DNA of 64,000 nt from Mucilaginibacter pankratovii. GTDB lineage: Bacteria; Bacteroidota; Bacteroidia; Sphingobacteriales; Sphingobacteriaceae. The notes beneath the pieces are model-generated. The model had not been told where the DNA came from and did no database searches. It saw only the letters and a list, made by a program, of their open reading frames with translations. The stretch is from the NCBI RefSeq assembly GCF_014773265.1, contig NZ_JACWMY010000005.1:124001-188000 (forward strand). The letters run 5' to 3'. The position numbers were made by a program, and so were the translations under genes. Below, piece by piece: positions 32,222 to 41,558 of this stretch. Numbering within the stretch: the stretch's first letter is position 1; every line of letters starts with the position of its first letter.

Positions 32222-32725
32222 ATGAGAAAACTATTACTTACCGCTTTCGCGGCTTTGTTATGCTGCAATTTATTCGCCCAGGCACCCGCGCCGGCGGTTA
32301 CTACCAAACACCTTTCCGAGGGTTCGATGCTTACCGTAGAGCTTATGCAAGCCCTTTCAAGCAAAACCGCAAACAGCGGGGATGTGCTTGAATTTCAAAC
32401 CACCGAGCCGTTAATAGTAGGGGATAGGGTAATATTAAATAAAGGATTGAAAGTAAGCGGCCGTATAACCGAATGCCAAAAAGCGCGGGGAATGGGCAAG
32501 GCAGGATCACTAAACTTTAGCATCGATTTTCTTACCCTGGAAGATGGCCGTATTGTAAAGCTTACCGATGTGGATATCAAAGAAACCGGCAAAACAACTA
32601 CCGGCGCCGCCGTTGCTGAGGCGGTGCTACTTACACCGTTTTTTCTTCTTAAAAAAGGCAAAAACATAGAGTACGCGAAGGGCAAAGTATTTAAAGTATT
32701 TGTAGCCAAAGATTACGAGATCTAA
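32222..32725 (+). CDS. Exported 167-aa protein, lysogenic-conversion candidate
   Basis: A signal peptide (residues 1-20, MRKLLLTAFAALLCCNLFAQ, Cys close to the cleavage site but followed by FAQ). The mature part is beta-rich with GDVLEFQTTEPLIVGDRVILNKGLKVSGRI and an EVLL-type hydrophobic segment near the end. It lies between the repressor and attR, the place for moron genes expressed from the prophage. Function unknown. Confidence 0.72.
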   Translation: MRKLLLTAFAALLCCNLFAQAPAPAVTTKHLSEGSMLTVELMQALSSKTANSGDVLEFQTTEPLIVGDRVILNKGLKVSGRITECQKARGMGKAGSLNFSIDFLTLEDGRIVKLTDVDIKETGKTTTGAAVAEAVLLTPFFLLKKGKNIEYAKGKVFKVFVAKDYEI

Positions 32726-32865
32726 GCGCGTCACTAAATAGCGGATATCCAGGCAACAAAATAAGCGTCACCAACAAATTAAATGATAACAATATTGCCT
32801 TTTTGGGGCCTACAGGGCATATATGAAATTGTGCAAGTAAAGGCCGCGTTACTGGAAAGTTATTT

Positions 32866-32880
32866 TCCCTTCTTCCGCAC
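32866..32880 (+). repeat. attR core, second copy of the 15-bp repeat
   Basis: An exact copy of TCCCTTCTTCCGCAC at 8687-8701. The sequence on its right (CGAAAGTTT then a terminator) is the probable original downstream flank of tRNA-Leu; the sequence on its left belongs to the element. Confidence 0.93.
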
Positions 32881-32889
32881 GAAAGTTTA

Positions 32890-32925
32890 AAAGCCGTTAA
32901 CTGTACAAGTTAGCGGCTTTTTTTT
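32890..32925 (+). terminator. Displaced host terminator of tRNA-Leu
   Basis: A 13-bp stem (32890-32902 with 32908-32920, one G-U pair) with a five-base loop, then at least five more Ts. It lies 10 bases after attR, the spacing expected for the original tRNA-Leu terminator. Confidence 0.85.
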
Positions 32926-33011
32926 GTTAGCCTAAAACAATGGCTTAACCCTGACTTAACAATTATTTGCTTTTCGCTAAATTGCGCTCTTCAAAAAAGC
33001 AGGAGCCCTAA

Positions 33012-34949
33012 ATGCAGCCTAAATTTAGATTAACCGAATACAAAGCACTTTTATACCGCCTTTTGTTAAGCTATCTTTTCTACTTTGTTGCAAGGGTATT
33101 GTTTTTTGCTTTTAACACCAACCTGCTGGCTGTTGATGACCCGGGCACTTTACTAAAACTGTGTTACTACGGGATAGCCTTTGATACCGCCGCGCTGATG
33201 TACATTAACGTGCTGTTTATCGTTTTAAGCATCCTCCCGCTAACTATTAATACCAGGCCGGCCTACCAAAAAGGGCTCAGCATTTTATACTTTGTTACCA
33301 ATCTGCTGGCTTACGCTACCAGTTTTATTGATATTATTTATTACCGTTTCAGCCAGGTGCGCTCCACCAAAGCAACGCTGGATGTAGTATCGCAGGAAAG
33401 TAATAAGGAAGCCCTTGCCGGTCATTTTGCCTGGGCGTACTGGTATATAATCGCTATTTACTTTTTATGCTGTGTTTTGTGGGTTTGGCTATACAGGCGC
33501 GTAAAAATTAAACCAGTTAATGTAAAACCGGGCCTGGCTTATTTTGCCTCATCTGTCGCGGTACTGCTCATAACTATAGCCCTGGTGATAGGTGGCATAC
33601 GGGGCGACTTTAAGCACAGTACGCGCCCCATAAATATGGTGGACGCCTATAAACATGTTACCGTGCCCAACCAGGGCGATGTGGTGCTGAATACGCCTTT
33701 CGCTATTTTTCGTACGCTCAACAGTAATAACTTTAAGCTGCAGCATTTTACCGATGATGCTTATATCGATACCAATATCAAACCTGTAAAGCAATACAAC
33801 AGCCACCCCACAGCAAAACCAAATGTGGTGATCATTATATTAGAGAGCATGGCCCGCGAATACTGGGGCAGCATGAACCGTGGCACTGCAATACCGGGTT
33901 TTAAATCGTACACACCGTTTTTAGATTCGCTGAGCGATAACAGCCTCATCTTCACCAATGCCTATGCCAATGGCCGGCAGTCCATCCATGGCATGTCTTC
34001 GGTTTTGGCGGGGATCCCATCGTTTCAAACTGCCTTTACTTCTTCGCCCTATGCCAAGCAGAAGATAGCGTCCATCGTTTCGGTGTGCGATAGCCTGGGT
34101 TATCAAACTTCCTTCTTCCACGGCGCAGCCAACGGCTCGATGGGCTTCCAGGGCTTTGGCAGTATTTTGGGCTTTAAAAACTACTATGGCCGAACAGAAT
34201 ATAATAACGACAAGGATTTTGACGGTATCTGGGGTATTTGGGACGAGCAGTTCTTTCAGTTTATGGGTAAAACCCTCGGCACACAAAAGCAGCCCTTTAT
34301 GGCCACGCTGTTCACGCTGTCCTCGCACGACCCCTACCAACTGCCCGATAAGTATAAAAAGAGGTTTGCCGGCGGGCCGCTGCCAATACATAAAACCGTG
34401 CAATATTCTGATAACGCGCTTCGCCTGTTTTTCAATTACGCCAAAGCACAGCCCTGGTTTAGCAATACCATTTTTGTAATAACTGCCGATCATACCAGCC
34501 AAACACATTACCCCGAATATAGTAAGGAGATCAACCGGTTTGCGGTACCGATACTGTTCTACAGCGCCAACCCGGCATATGGGCTAAAGGGCCGACGTAC
34601 CGATCTCGCTTCTCAAATGGATATCTATCCTTCGCTCGCCGATCTGATAGGTTACAACAAGCCGTTCCGTTCGTGGGGACGCAGCCTAATAAGCAACCTG
34701 TCGGCAGAAACACCGCGGGTGATCAATTCCACCGGTAATATTTACCAGTTTATGCAGGGCAGCTATACCTACCTGTTCGATGGAAAGACCATCACCGGAA
34801 TTTTTGCAGCTGCCGACAAAGGCCTTGAGGAAAACCTGGTAACTGGCCAGCTAACGCCAGAAATGCAAAAAGGCATGATGGATTGCAAAGCGTTCATCCA
34901 GGATTACGCCGATAGGGTGGTGAATAAGAAATTGAACGCCTCACGTTAA
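33012..34949 (+). CDS. LTA-synthase/phosphoglycerol-transferase family membrane sulfatase
   Basis: A 645-residue protein. About five membrane helices in residues 1-190 are followed by an extracytoplasmic sulfatase-fold domain (residues 270-600): VVIIILESMAREYWGSM (metal site with Glu), NAYANGRQSIHGMSSVLAGIPS (nucleophile region with Ser in place of the usual Thr), DGIWGIWDEQF, TLSSHDPY and FVITADHTSQ (metal ligands D-H). It probably transfers a phospho-alcohol group to membrane-linked glycans or lipids. A RBS-like AGGAG is at 33001. Typical length for the family. Confidence 0.88.
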   Translation: MQPKFRLTEYKALLYRLLLSYLFYFVARVLFFAFNTNLLAVDDPGTLLKLCYYGIAFDTAALMYINVLFIVLSILPLTINTRPAYQKGLSILYFVTNLLAYATSFIDIIYYRFSQVRSTKATLDVVSQESNKEALAGHFAWAYWYIIAIYFLCCVLWVWLYRRVKIKPVNVKPGLAYFASSVAVLLITIALVIGGIRGDFKHSTRPINMVDAYKHVTVPNQGDVVLNTPFAIFRTLNSNNFKLQHFTDDAYIDTNIKPVKQYNSHPTAKPNVVIIILESMAREYWGSMNRGTAIPGFKSYTPFLDSLSDNSLIFTNAYANGRQSIHGMSSVLAGIPSFQTAFTSSPYAKQKIASIVSVCDSLGYQTSFFHGAANGSMGFQGFGSILGFKNYYGRTEYNNDKDFDGIWGIWDEQFFQFMGKTLGTQKQPFMATLFTLSSHDPYQLPDKYKKRFAGGPLPIHKTVQYSDNALRLFFNYAKAQPWFSNTIFVITADHTSQTHYPEYSKEINRFAVPILFYSANPAYGLKGRRTDLASQMDIYPSLADLIGYNKPFRSWGRSLISNLSAETPRVINSTGNIYQFMQGSYTYLFDGKTITGIFAAADKGLEENLVTGQLTPEMQKGMMDCKAFIQDYADRVVNKKLNASR

Positions 34950-35035
34950 TATCAAAAACATAATTGCGAAGTAACACGTCTATTGATTAAAACCAAGAGG
35001 CATACACCTTTGTTACAGTAGTCTATATCAACATT

Positions 35036-35542
35036 ATGGAAAACGAAAAAAAGGCACCAAAAACTTTGGGAGCGACGGAGGGCGAAACCCTTTCGATAAT
35101 GGGCGGTAACTATCGCGTGCTAATATCGGGCAAAGAAACCGGCGGGGCGTTTGCTACTATCGAAATGCTGGTGCCACCCGGCGGGGGCCCCGGTCCGCAT
35201 GCGCATCCGCAGTTTGAAGAATCATTTTACATTGTAGATGGCGAAGTTGAGGTGAGATCAGAAGCATCTACCTACATCGCTACAAAAGGCGCGTTTGTAA
35301 GCGTCCCTAAAGGCGGTATAGTGCATGGCTTTAAAAACAAAAGCGATAAGATAGCTCATTTGCTTTGTATGGTTGTCCCTGCGGGCTTGGAGGAAATGTT
35401 TTTGGAAATGGGGCAGCCGGTAAAATCGGGCGAATTTTTACCGCCGCCGCCAATGGATCCGGAGACAGCCAAAAAGATGGCCGCCATAGCCGAAAAGTAC
35501 GGGCAAAAGCTGTACCCGCCCGATTTTTTAGACAAGAAATAA
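35036..35542 (+). CDS. Cupin-domain protein
   Basis: A 168-residue single cupin. Motif 1 GPGPHAHPQFEESFYIVDGEVEV (two His and the Glu metal ligands, residues about 54-75) and motif 2 VSVPKGGIVHGFKN (His, residues about 90-103) are both intact, so a metal is probably bound. The family covers small-molecule dioxygenases, isomerases and binding proteins; the substrate is not readable. It converges with the gene at 35545. Confidence 0.87.
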   Translation: MENEKKAPKTLGATEGETLSIMGGNYRVLISGKETGGAFATIEMLVPPGGGPGPHAHPQFEESFYIVDGEVEVRSEASTYIATKGAFVSVPKGGIVHGFKNKSDKIAHLLCMVVPAGLEEMFLEMGQPVKSGEFLPPPPMDPETAKKMAAIAEKYGQKLYPPDFLDKK

Positions 35543-35544
35543 TT

Positions 35545-36552
35545 TTAGTTGGCTTTCATTACTTCCGCAAATATTTCATACGATCGCAGCCGCGCATGGT
35601 GATCGAAAATATGCGAGGTAACCATTACTTCGTCGATATTAGTTAATTCGACAAAAGCCTGCATCTTTTGCTTAATGGTTTCCGGTCCGCCAAAAATGGA
35701 ATAAGCCAACATCTGCTCTACGGCTTCCTGTTCAAAGTAATTCCAAACGCCATCCATGGTATCAACCGGGGGAGGCAGTAGCTGCATTTTACCTGTTACC
35801 ACACCCTTTATAAATTGCTGAACGGATGTTGCTAAGCGATTTGCCTCCGCATCGGTATCGGCAGCCACTACGTTGATGCAGCTTAGCACGTAAGGCTTAT
35901 TCAAAAACTCCGAAGGCTTAAAGTTTTGGCGATAAAGTTCTATCGCTTCTAAAAAATGAGCGGGGGCAAAGTGGCTGGCAAATGCATAAGGCAAGCCTTT
36001 TGCGGCTGCCAAACGGGCGCTATCGGTGCTGGAGCCCAGGATCCAGATAGGGATCTCCAGTCCTTCGCCCGGGATGGCGCGCACTTTACTATCCGCATTA
36101 TCTGCAGAAAAGTAGGTTTGCAGCTTCTCTACATCTCTGGGGAAGTTAAAGGCCGCGTTCATATTTTCGCCGCGGATGGCAAGGGCGGTAAGCTGATCGC
36201 TACCCGGGGCACGGCCAAGGCCCAGATCAATTCTGCCGGGATATAAGGAAGCTAATGTACCAAATTGCTCGGCTACCACAAGTGGCGCATGGTTGGGCAG
36301 CATTACACCACCCGAACCCACACGGATGTTTTTTGTACCACCGGCAATGTAGCCGATGAGTATAGTAGGGGCCGAACTGCCTACGTTCGTCATATTATGG
36401 TGTTCGGCAAACCAATAGCGGGTATAGCCCAATTGCTCGGCAAGCCGGGCCAGCGCAAGGCTGTTTGGGAAGGTAGCGGCGGGTGTTTGGCCTTCAACAA
36501 CTGTTGCGAGATCAAGTACGGAGTAAGATATATTTGATAGTGTAGATGACAT
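35545..36552 (-). CDS. LLM-class flavin-dependent oxidoreductase
   Basis: A 335-residue luciferase-like TIM-barrel monooxygenase: RLAEQLGYTRYWFAEHHNM (residues 31-49), GSGGVMLPNHAPLVVAEQFGTL, YPGRIDLGLGRAPG and PIWILGSSTDSARLAA are the usual family blocks. It uses reduced FMN to oxidise an organic substrate not identified here. Matches YhbW-like members of the family. It ends 2 bases from the cupin gene on the opposite strand. Confidence 0.92.
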   Translation of the reverse strand: MSSTLSNISYSVLDLATVVEGQTPAATFPNSLALARLAEQLGYTRYWFAEHHNMTNVGSSAPTILIGYIAGGTKNIRVGSGGVMLPNHAPLVVAEQFGTLASLYPGRIDLGLGRAPGSDQLTALAIRGENMNAAFNFPRDVEKLQTYFSADNADSKVRAIPGEGLEIPIWILGSSTDSARLAAAKGLPYAFASHFAPAHFLEAIELYRQNFKPSEFLNKPYVLSCINVVAADTDAEANRLATSVQQFIKGVVTGKMQLLPPPVDTMDGVWNYFEQEAVEQMLAYSIFGGPETIKQKMQAFVELTNIDEVMVTSHIFDHHARLRSYEIFAEVMKAN

Positions 36553-36900
36553 AATTTTTATTTATCAAATCAAAATTACATTTTACGGGTTGTACCAATT
36601 GTCAACAAATTATAAATGACTTTACATACACATAGTTAATAACACCGTGTGAGTAAATTATAAGTGTTTGTTTTACACTGTAACTACAAATCTTTGTGTA
36701 TCTTCGCAGATTGATTTGGAGCAGCGAAACACAAACACTTCTTGATTTAGGTTTATTTATTAAACATTACAAAATTTTGCTCTTTTCGTTTATAAGTAGC
36801 ACTTATCTCCGAATCGTTCAATACCTTATTTCTTTTTTATTTTCTTTTTTACCTGCCAATACAGTTTTACTATTGGCTTAACAGTTGAACATTTTTTTAT
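36553..36900. other. Long leader of the sigma-factor gene
   Basis: A gene-free AT-rich stretch of 348 bases. Possible -7 boxes are AATCTTTG near 36689 and TATCTTCG (36699-36706), about 200 bases before the ATG, implying a long 5' untranslated leader for the sigma factor. No riboswitch family can be named. Confidence 0.45.
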
Positions 36901-37758
36901 ATGAGACAGCTTAAGATATCACAATCCATTACAAATCGCGAATCGCAATCTCTGGATAAATACCTTACCGAGATTGGCAAAGTAGACCTTATTACCGCAC
37001 AGGAAGAGGTTATACTGGCACAGAAGATACGCGAGGGCGACCAGGCCGCTTTAGAACGTTTAACAAAAACAAACCTGCGCTTTGTGGTATCCGTTGCAAA
37101 ACAATATCAAAACCAAGGGCTTACCTTAGGCGATTTGATTAACGAAGGCAACTTAGGTTTGATAAAAGCAGCACGACGTTTCGACGAAACCAAGGGCTTT
37201 AAATTTATCTCTTACGCGGTATGGTGGATCCGTCAGTCGATCTTATCGGCTGTTGCAGAGCAAAGCCGTATTGTACGCTTACCACTGAACCAAATTGGTT
37301 CGTTAAGTAAAATAAACAGGTCTGCTTCAAAACTGGAGCAAACATTGGAGCGCCAGCCAACTCCTGAAGAATTGGCTGATGACCTGGAAACCACTACTGA
37401 GCGGATCTCCGATTCGTTATCAAATTCTGGCCGCCAGGTTTCTATGGACGCCCCATTTATTACCGGCGAAGAAAACACGCTGCTTGATGTTTTGCAAAGT
37501 ACCGATGCCAGCACCGATAGCGAACTGATGACCGATTCGCTTTCGCAGGAAATAAAACGCTCGCTGAATATTTTGGCAGAACGCGACAGGCAGGTTATTG
37601 TATTGTTCTTCGGTTTGAATAACAATGCCGCTCATTCTTTAGAAGAGATAGGCGAAAAATACAGCTTAACCCGCGAACGTGTACGCCAGATAAAAGACAA
37701 AGCGCTGATGCGTTTAAGGCAAAATTCAAAAGCGAATTTATTGCAGTCGTATTTGTAA
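36901..37758 (+). CDS. rpoD: RNA polymerase sigma factor, RpoD/SigA family
   Basis: A 285-residue primary-type sigma factor lacking the long 1.1 region, as is usual in Bacteroidota. Region 2 ([24 protein letters not shown]-equivalent [29 protein letters not shown]), region 3 and region 4.2 ([27 protein letters not shown]) are all intact. It recognises the TTTG/TAnnTTTG promoters seen in this window. It stands alone with a terminator behind it. Confidence 0.95.
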   Translation: MRQLKISQSITNRESQSLDKYLTEIGKVDLITAQEEVILAQKIREGDQAALERLTKTNLRFVVSVAKQYQNQGLTLGDLINEGNLGLIKAARRFDETKGFKFISYAVWWIRQSILSAVAEQSRIVRLPLNQIGSLSKINRSASKLEQTLERQPTPEELADDLETTTERISDSLSNSGRQVSMDAPFITGEENTLLDVLQSTDASTDSELMTDSLSQEIKRSLNILAERDRQVIVLFFGLNNNAAHSLEEIGEKYSLTRERVRQIKDKALMRLRQNSKANLLQSYL

Positions 37759-37776
37759 TACGCGCCGCCAGATACC

Positions 37777-37812
37777 AAAAGCCCCGGTTTATTTTAAGCC
37801 GGGGCTTTTTGC
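37777..37812 (+). terminator. Terminator of the sigma-factor gene
   Basis: An 11-bp perfect stem AAAAGCCCCGG/CCGGGGCTTTT (37777-37787, 37799-37809) and a T-run. Confidence 0.88.
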
Positions 37813-37924
37813 TTTTTATACTTTCGCATCTAAAACATCAGTTTTATTTATTTAAATAACGCCAACCTATTGTTTTTAAAATAGTTATTCGTAAATTCAT
37901 AAACCCAAATAAACCTGTTATTTT

Positions 37925-38356
37925 ATGAAAAGCGTAAAACACATCTTAGCCCGTAAGGGTAGTGCGGTTATTGCCGTGCCTGCCGATACCACAGTATTAA
38001 ATGTGCTGAAACTAATGGCCGAAAAAAACATCGGCTCGGTAGTGGTTACTGATAACGGCCAATATATAGGGCTTGTTACCGAACGCGACTACGCCCGTAA
38101 GATAATACTGATGGGTAAGCATTCCGACGAAACAACCGCCGGGGATATTATCAGCACAAACCTGCCGCATGTTACACCAAAATCATCGGTAGAGAGCTGC
38201 ATGATCATCATGAGCGAGAACAATATCCGCTACCTGCCTGTATTTGACGAAGCTGATAGCCTTTGCGGTATCATCTCCATTAACGATGTGGTGTATGAAA
38301 CCATCCACTCGCAGCAGGAAACTATAGAGCAGCTGCACAGCTATATACACCAGTAA
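37925..38356 (+). CDS. CBS-domain pair protein
   Basis: A 143-residue protein made of two CBS motifs: VLNVLKLMAEKNIGSVVVTDNGQYIGLVTERDYARKI (residues about 26-62) and SVESCMIIMSENNIRYLPVFDEADSLCGIISINDVV (about 83-118). Such Bateman modules bind adenosine nucleotides or SAM to sense energy state. The partner is unknown. Free-standing between the sigma gene and the kinase. Confidence 0.9.
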   Translation: MKSVKHILARKGSAVIAVPADTTVLNVLKLMAEKNIGSVVVTDNGQYIGLVTERDYARKIILMGKHSDETTAGDIISTNLPHVTPKSSVESCMIIMSENNIRYLPVFDEADSLCGIISINDVVYETIHSQQETIEQLHSYIHQ

Positions 38357-38365
38357 CGGGTATCC

Positions 38366-40612
38366 TTAACCGGGTATTAACTGCAATTGGGGGAGATGAA
38401 GAACAAATTCGGTGCCTTGCCCCAATGTACTATTGATGGTGATAGCACCACCGAGGCTTTCCACCTGCGTTTTAACCATAAATAAACCCATACCTTTTCC
38501 TTCCACACTGGTATCAAAGCGCTTATACAGGCCAAATATCTCGTTCCCGTATTTCGAGGTATCAATACCACGGCCATTATCGCGATAGCTGATGGTAAGC
38601 CGGCCGTTGGCTATCGCCGTTTTAATGGTTATCACCGGGTCTATACGCGGGTTGCGGTATTTAATACTATTGAGGATGAGGTTATAAAAAATGCTGTGGA
38701 TAAAGCTTTTCAACGACCGGATCTCATCTTGCTTCAGTTCGGTAATTAGGGTTACGTGCTCCTTTTCAATTAAATGCCCTATACTGAATTTAATATCGGC
38801 CAGCAGCTGAGAGATCAAAATAAACTCGATATTTTCATTTGCTACCTGGCTTACCTGTAAAACGCGATTAAGATCGGAGATGATCTCGTCCAGCTTATCG
38901 GCAGACCGGCTGATGCTGCTGCTTATCTGCACTGTTTCTTCATCGCCTTCGGAAGCAATGCCCGCCAGTAAGGAGGACAACCCGATAATATTGGCCACCG
39001 GCGCCCTTAAATTGTGCGAGATGATATAGGTGAATTGCTCCAGCGCTTTGTTGCGCTGCAACAGGTCGGTTGTTATCTGCTCACGTTCAATTTCGAGCGC
39101 TTTTTTGTCGGTTATATCCCTAAAGGTACATATGTAGCCAAAGTCTTCGTACTCACGGTCTTTTATGCCGGCCCAGGTAACATCAAACCATCTTGTGGCC
39201 CCATTTATTTCCCGGCTTTCTTCGTAGTGCAGCGCCCGTCCGTTTTTGGTATTCTTCAATATGTCCAATACAATATCCTGCCAATCGCCTCCCACACAAT
39301 CCAGTACCGACGATCCTTCGGTAATAGAGTTACCGGTTACATCCTGCGAAAATTTTTGGGCAAGGTTGTTAAAAGATACAACGCTACCGTTACTATCCAG
39401 CAGCATAGATGCCCTGTCGGTATTATTAAAAATAGTACGCAGGCTCGCTTCCGATTTACGGATGGATGCCTCATCAAGCTTTTGTTTGGTAATATCCCGC
39501 GAGAAACACGACAGGCCGATAACCTTATCAGTTTCCCAAATGGGGTTTATAGAGTAACTGAGGTATACATGTTCGGGGCCAAAAGTATATTTGTTTATAA
39601 ACTGCTGCGTTTCGCCGTTTAAGGCCCTGGCATAAATTGCCTTCCATTTGGCACCCATTTCGGCGTCGAAATTACTGATCAGATCGAGGGTACTGGCGCC
39701 GGTTACAATATCGAAACCGTAAACATGCTTTATTGTATTTTTAAAAAGCTGGTTGTAGGTGATCACCTTCAGGTCACGGTCGAGCGAGTAAACCAGGTCG
39801 GTAGTGTTCTCAATAATGGCCGAGAGGTTTGCTTCGGAACGTTTTAAAGCATTTTCGTGCGTTTTACGCTCTGTAATATCTGTAAGCATAGCCAGCGTGC
39901 CTATATACTTTCCATCCGCATCAAACAGCCCGTTGGTGGCTACTATACAATAAACGCGCTCGCCCGCCTTGGTTATAAAGGTAGATTCGTGCGTTTCGGT
40001 AATGCCAAGCTTTCTTTGGCCGGTACGGGCAATGGTGCGTTCCCGCTCGGCCTCATCTTTAAAATCTAAATTGCTCCTGCCTATAATTTCTTCGGCGGGA
40101 TAGCCCAGCAGGTCGCAGGTTTTTTTGTTTACAAAACTGGTTATCAGGTTATCGTCCAGTATCCAGATGCCTTCCTGGGCGGTTTCTACAATTTGCCGGT
40201 AACTATGCTCGGTAAGTACGGGTTTCTGCGCTGTCGCCGGTTTATTTAGCGCGGCAAGTACTGCGCCCGGCAGTGTATCTATATCCTCTTTTAAGATGTA
40301 ATCGCACGCGCCTTGTTTTATCACCTGCACAATGGCAGACGTATGCGCACCGGCTTCCGTTAATACGATAAGCGGGATAGATAAACCCATTTCCTTGATT
40401 AACGACAGCGCTTCCAGGGCATTTAAACCAGGTAGGGCATCGTCGGCAATAATGAGGCCGGGCGAAAAATTTGCAAGGTCGTCGAGATAGGCCTGCCTGG
40501 TATTAACCGGCCGGATATCACAAAATATGCCCGCGCTAAAAAGGGCATTGTTCACCAGCATAGCATCGCCGGCGATATACGCAATGTGAAGTATTTTAAT
40601 TTTAGCGCTCAC
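38366..40612 (-). CDS. Hybrid sensor histidine kinase with receiver and multiple PAS domains
   Basis: A 748-residue protein without membrane helices. Residues 5-120 form a receiver domain (LIIADDALPGL with the phospho-Asp). Three PAS/PAC units span about 133-510 (LDDNLITSFVNKKTCDLLGYPAEEIIG; TDITERK; DITKQK; FRDITDKK). HisKA follows with His in YIISHNLRAPVANI (about 538), and HATPase_c has NSIKYRNP (N box), DNGRGID and GKGMGLFMV. A cytoplasmic sensor of unknown signal. An N-terminal receiver suggests control by another kinase. Ends 10 bases from the convergent CBS gene. Confidence 0.93.
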   Translation of the reverse strand: MSAKIKILHIAYIAGDAMLVNNALFSAGIFCDIRPVNTRQAYLDDLANFSPGLIIADDALPGLNALEALSLIKEMGLSIPLIVLTEAGAHTSAIVQVIKQGACDYILKEDIDTLPGAVLAALNKPATAQKPVLTEHSYRQIVETAQEGIWILDDNLITSFVNKKTCDLLGYPAEEIIGRSNLDFKDEAERERTIARTGQRKLGITETHESTFITKAGERVYCIVATNGLFDADGKYIGTLAMLTDITERKTHENALKRSEANLSAIIENTTDLVYSLDRDLKVITYNQLFKNTIKHVYGFDIVTGASTLDLISNFDAEMGAKWKAIYARALNGETQQFINKYTFGPEHVYLSYSINPIWETDKVIGLSCFSRDITKQKLDEASIRKSEASLRTIFNNTDRASMLLDSNGSVVSFNNLAQKFSQDVTGNSITEGSSVLDCVGGDWQDIVLDILKNTKNGRALHYEESREINGATRWFDVTWAGIKDREYEDFGYICTFRDITDKKALEIEREQITTDLLQRNKALEQFTYIISHNLRAPVANIIGLSSLLAGIASEGDEETVQISSSISRSADKLDEIISDLNRVLQVSQVANENIEFILISQLLADIKFSIGHLIEKEHVTLITELKQDEIRSLKSFIHSIFYNLILNSIKYRNPRIDPVITIKTAIANGRLTISYRDNGRGIDTSKYGNEIFGLYKRFDTSVEGKGMGLFMVKTQVESLGGAITINSTLGQGTEFVLHLPQLQLIPG

Positions 40613-40869
40613 TAATTAATATAGGGTAAAGGCAAAGCCGCTATACAATACTAAACAAAAAAAATCAATAAAAGGCAATTAAAAATAGCAGGAATTTGAT
40701 GTTGATATCGACAGGCAGCCTTAATGCCCGATGGTGCTTAACTATATTAGGCACAGGTAAAATCTCCTTTAATTCATTAAAAAAAAGAGCAATAAATTAT
40801 TGTAATTTTAGTTTTAATTATTGTAACTTCATCATTACCAATTATTAACATTCTTAAAAAGGAGGCATC

Positions 40870-41334
40870 ATGAATATGGTCCAAAAAGTAGAACATTGGG
40901 GTGATCTTCATCACCCGAGATGGCTGGACATTGTACGTATTTTTCTGGGGTTGATCATTTTTTGTAAAGGTGTAATTTTCATCAGCAGTACGGGTGTACA
41001 GCAGGACTGGATCTTCCAGAACAAAACCTTTGGTGGTTTGGGGCTGATGGCCGTAGTGCTGATACACGTTATTGCCTTTGTGCATGTGATAGGAGGGCTG
41101 CTTATTTTAACAGGGCTGCTTACCCGCATGGTAGTGGTTATGCAGATGCCCATTGTTTTAGGCGCCATATTTTTTGTGAACATTACTAAGGGGCTATCGT
41201 TCTTAAATACCGAACTATGGCTTTCTATAATCGTTTTCCTGCTGCTGGTATTGTTCTGGATAGTAGGTTCGGGCAAGTTTTCGGCAGATAGCTGGATAAG
41301 GGAAACGAACGATCATCAGCACAGGCATAAATAA
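40870..41334 (+). CDS. DoxX/DoxD-like four-helix membrane protein
   Basis: A 154-residue protein with four membrane helices (for example DIVRIFLGLIIFCKGVIFI and IAFVHVIGGLLILTGLLT), the DoxX-family layout. AGGAGG is a strong Shine-Dalgarno at 40860-40865. Members are linked with quinone or thiol redox and terminal oxidases, but activity is not established for most. Typical length. Confidence 0.85.
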   Translation: MNMVQKVEHWGDLHHPRWLDIVRIFLGLIIFCKGVIFISSTGVQQDWIFQNKTFGGLGLMAVVLIHVIAFVHVIGGLLILTGLLTRMVVVMQMPIVLGAIFFVNITKGLSFLNTELWLSIIVFLLLVLFWIVGSGKFSADSWIRETNDHQHRHK

Positions 41335-41354
41335 AATTTTCTAAATAGAATTAA

Positions 41355-41387
41355 AAACCCGGGTGCTAAAGCATCTGGGTTTTGTCT
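41355..41387 (+). terminator. Terminator of the DoxX gene
   Basis: A 12-bp stem (41355-41366 with 41371-41382, two G-U pairs), loop TAAA, followed by TTTTG. Confidence 0.8.
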
Positions 41388-41493
41388 TTTTATTGTAGGG
41401 GAATCTTTGTCTAATTTGCCGGCTTCGTATGTTCAGCCTTTGATTTTGGTACAGCAGCGACAATCCGGAAATTACCTTGAACGTTATTTACTA

Positions 41494-41558
41494 AGTCCGT
41501 CAGCGTGGACGCTGACAAAATTTTACACTCAGGCGTGGACGCCTGAACCGGGCGGGGG
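41494..41558. repeat. REP-like double palindrome, copy 1
   Basis: Two palindromes GTCAGCGTGGACGCTGAC (41499-41516) and TCAGGCGTGGACGCCTGA (41529-41546), followed by ACCGGGCGGGGG. The same block recurs inverted at 42318-42383. The style matches REP/BIME elements moved by REP-associated tyrosine transposases. Confidence 0.8.

Larger units (their letters stand above)
8687..32880. mobile_element. Integrated tailless-phage-like element (putative provirus), about 24.2 kb
   Basis: The boundaries are the 15-bp repeats at 8687 and 32866, giving a circular unit of 24,179 bp. It contains a tyrosine integrase at the left end, a leftward block of about 45 tightly packed genes, and two rightward genes at the right end (a repressor and a secreted protein). 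Virion-type genes are a candidate double-jelly-roll capsid protein, a short FtsK/A32-like ATPase, at least ten single-helix membrane proteins, two glucosaminidase lysins and spike proteins. No terminase, portal or tail genes are visible. Replication uses an SF3 helicase; Dam and Dcm methylases probably protect the DNA. The spacing and lack of obvious decay suggest an intact element. Confidence 0.88.

Noticed and set aside
8687..32880. Tailed phage or conjugative transposon
   Set aside because: No portal, terminase, tape measure, sheath, relaxase or conjugation genes are visible in the complete gene list of the element.
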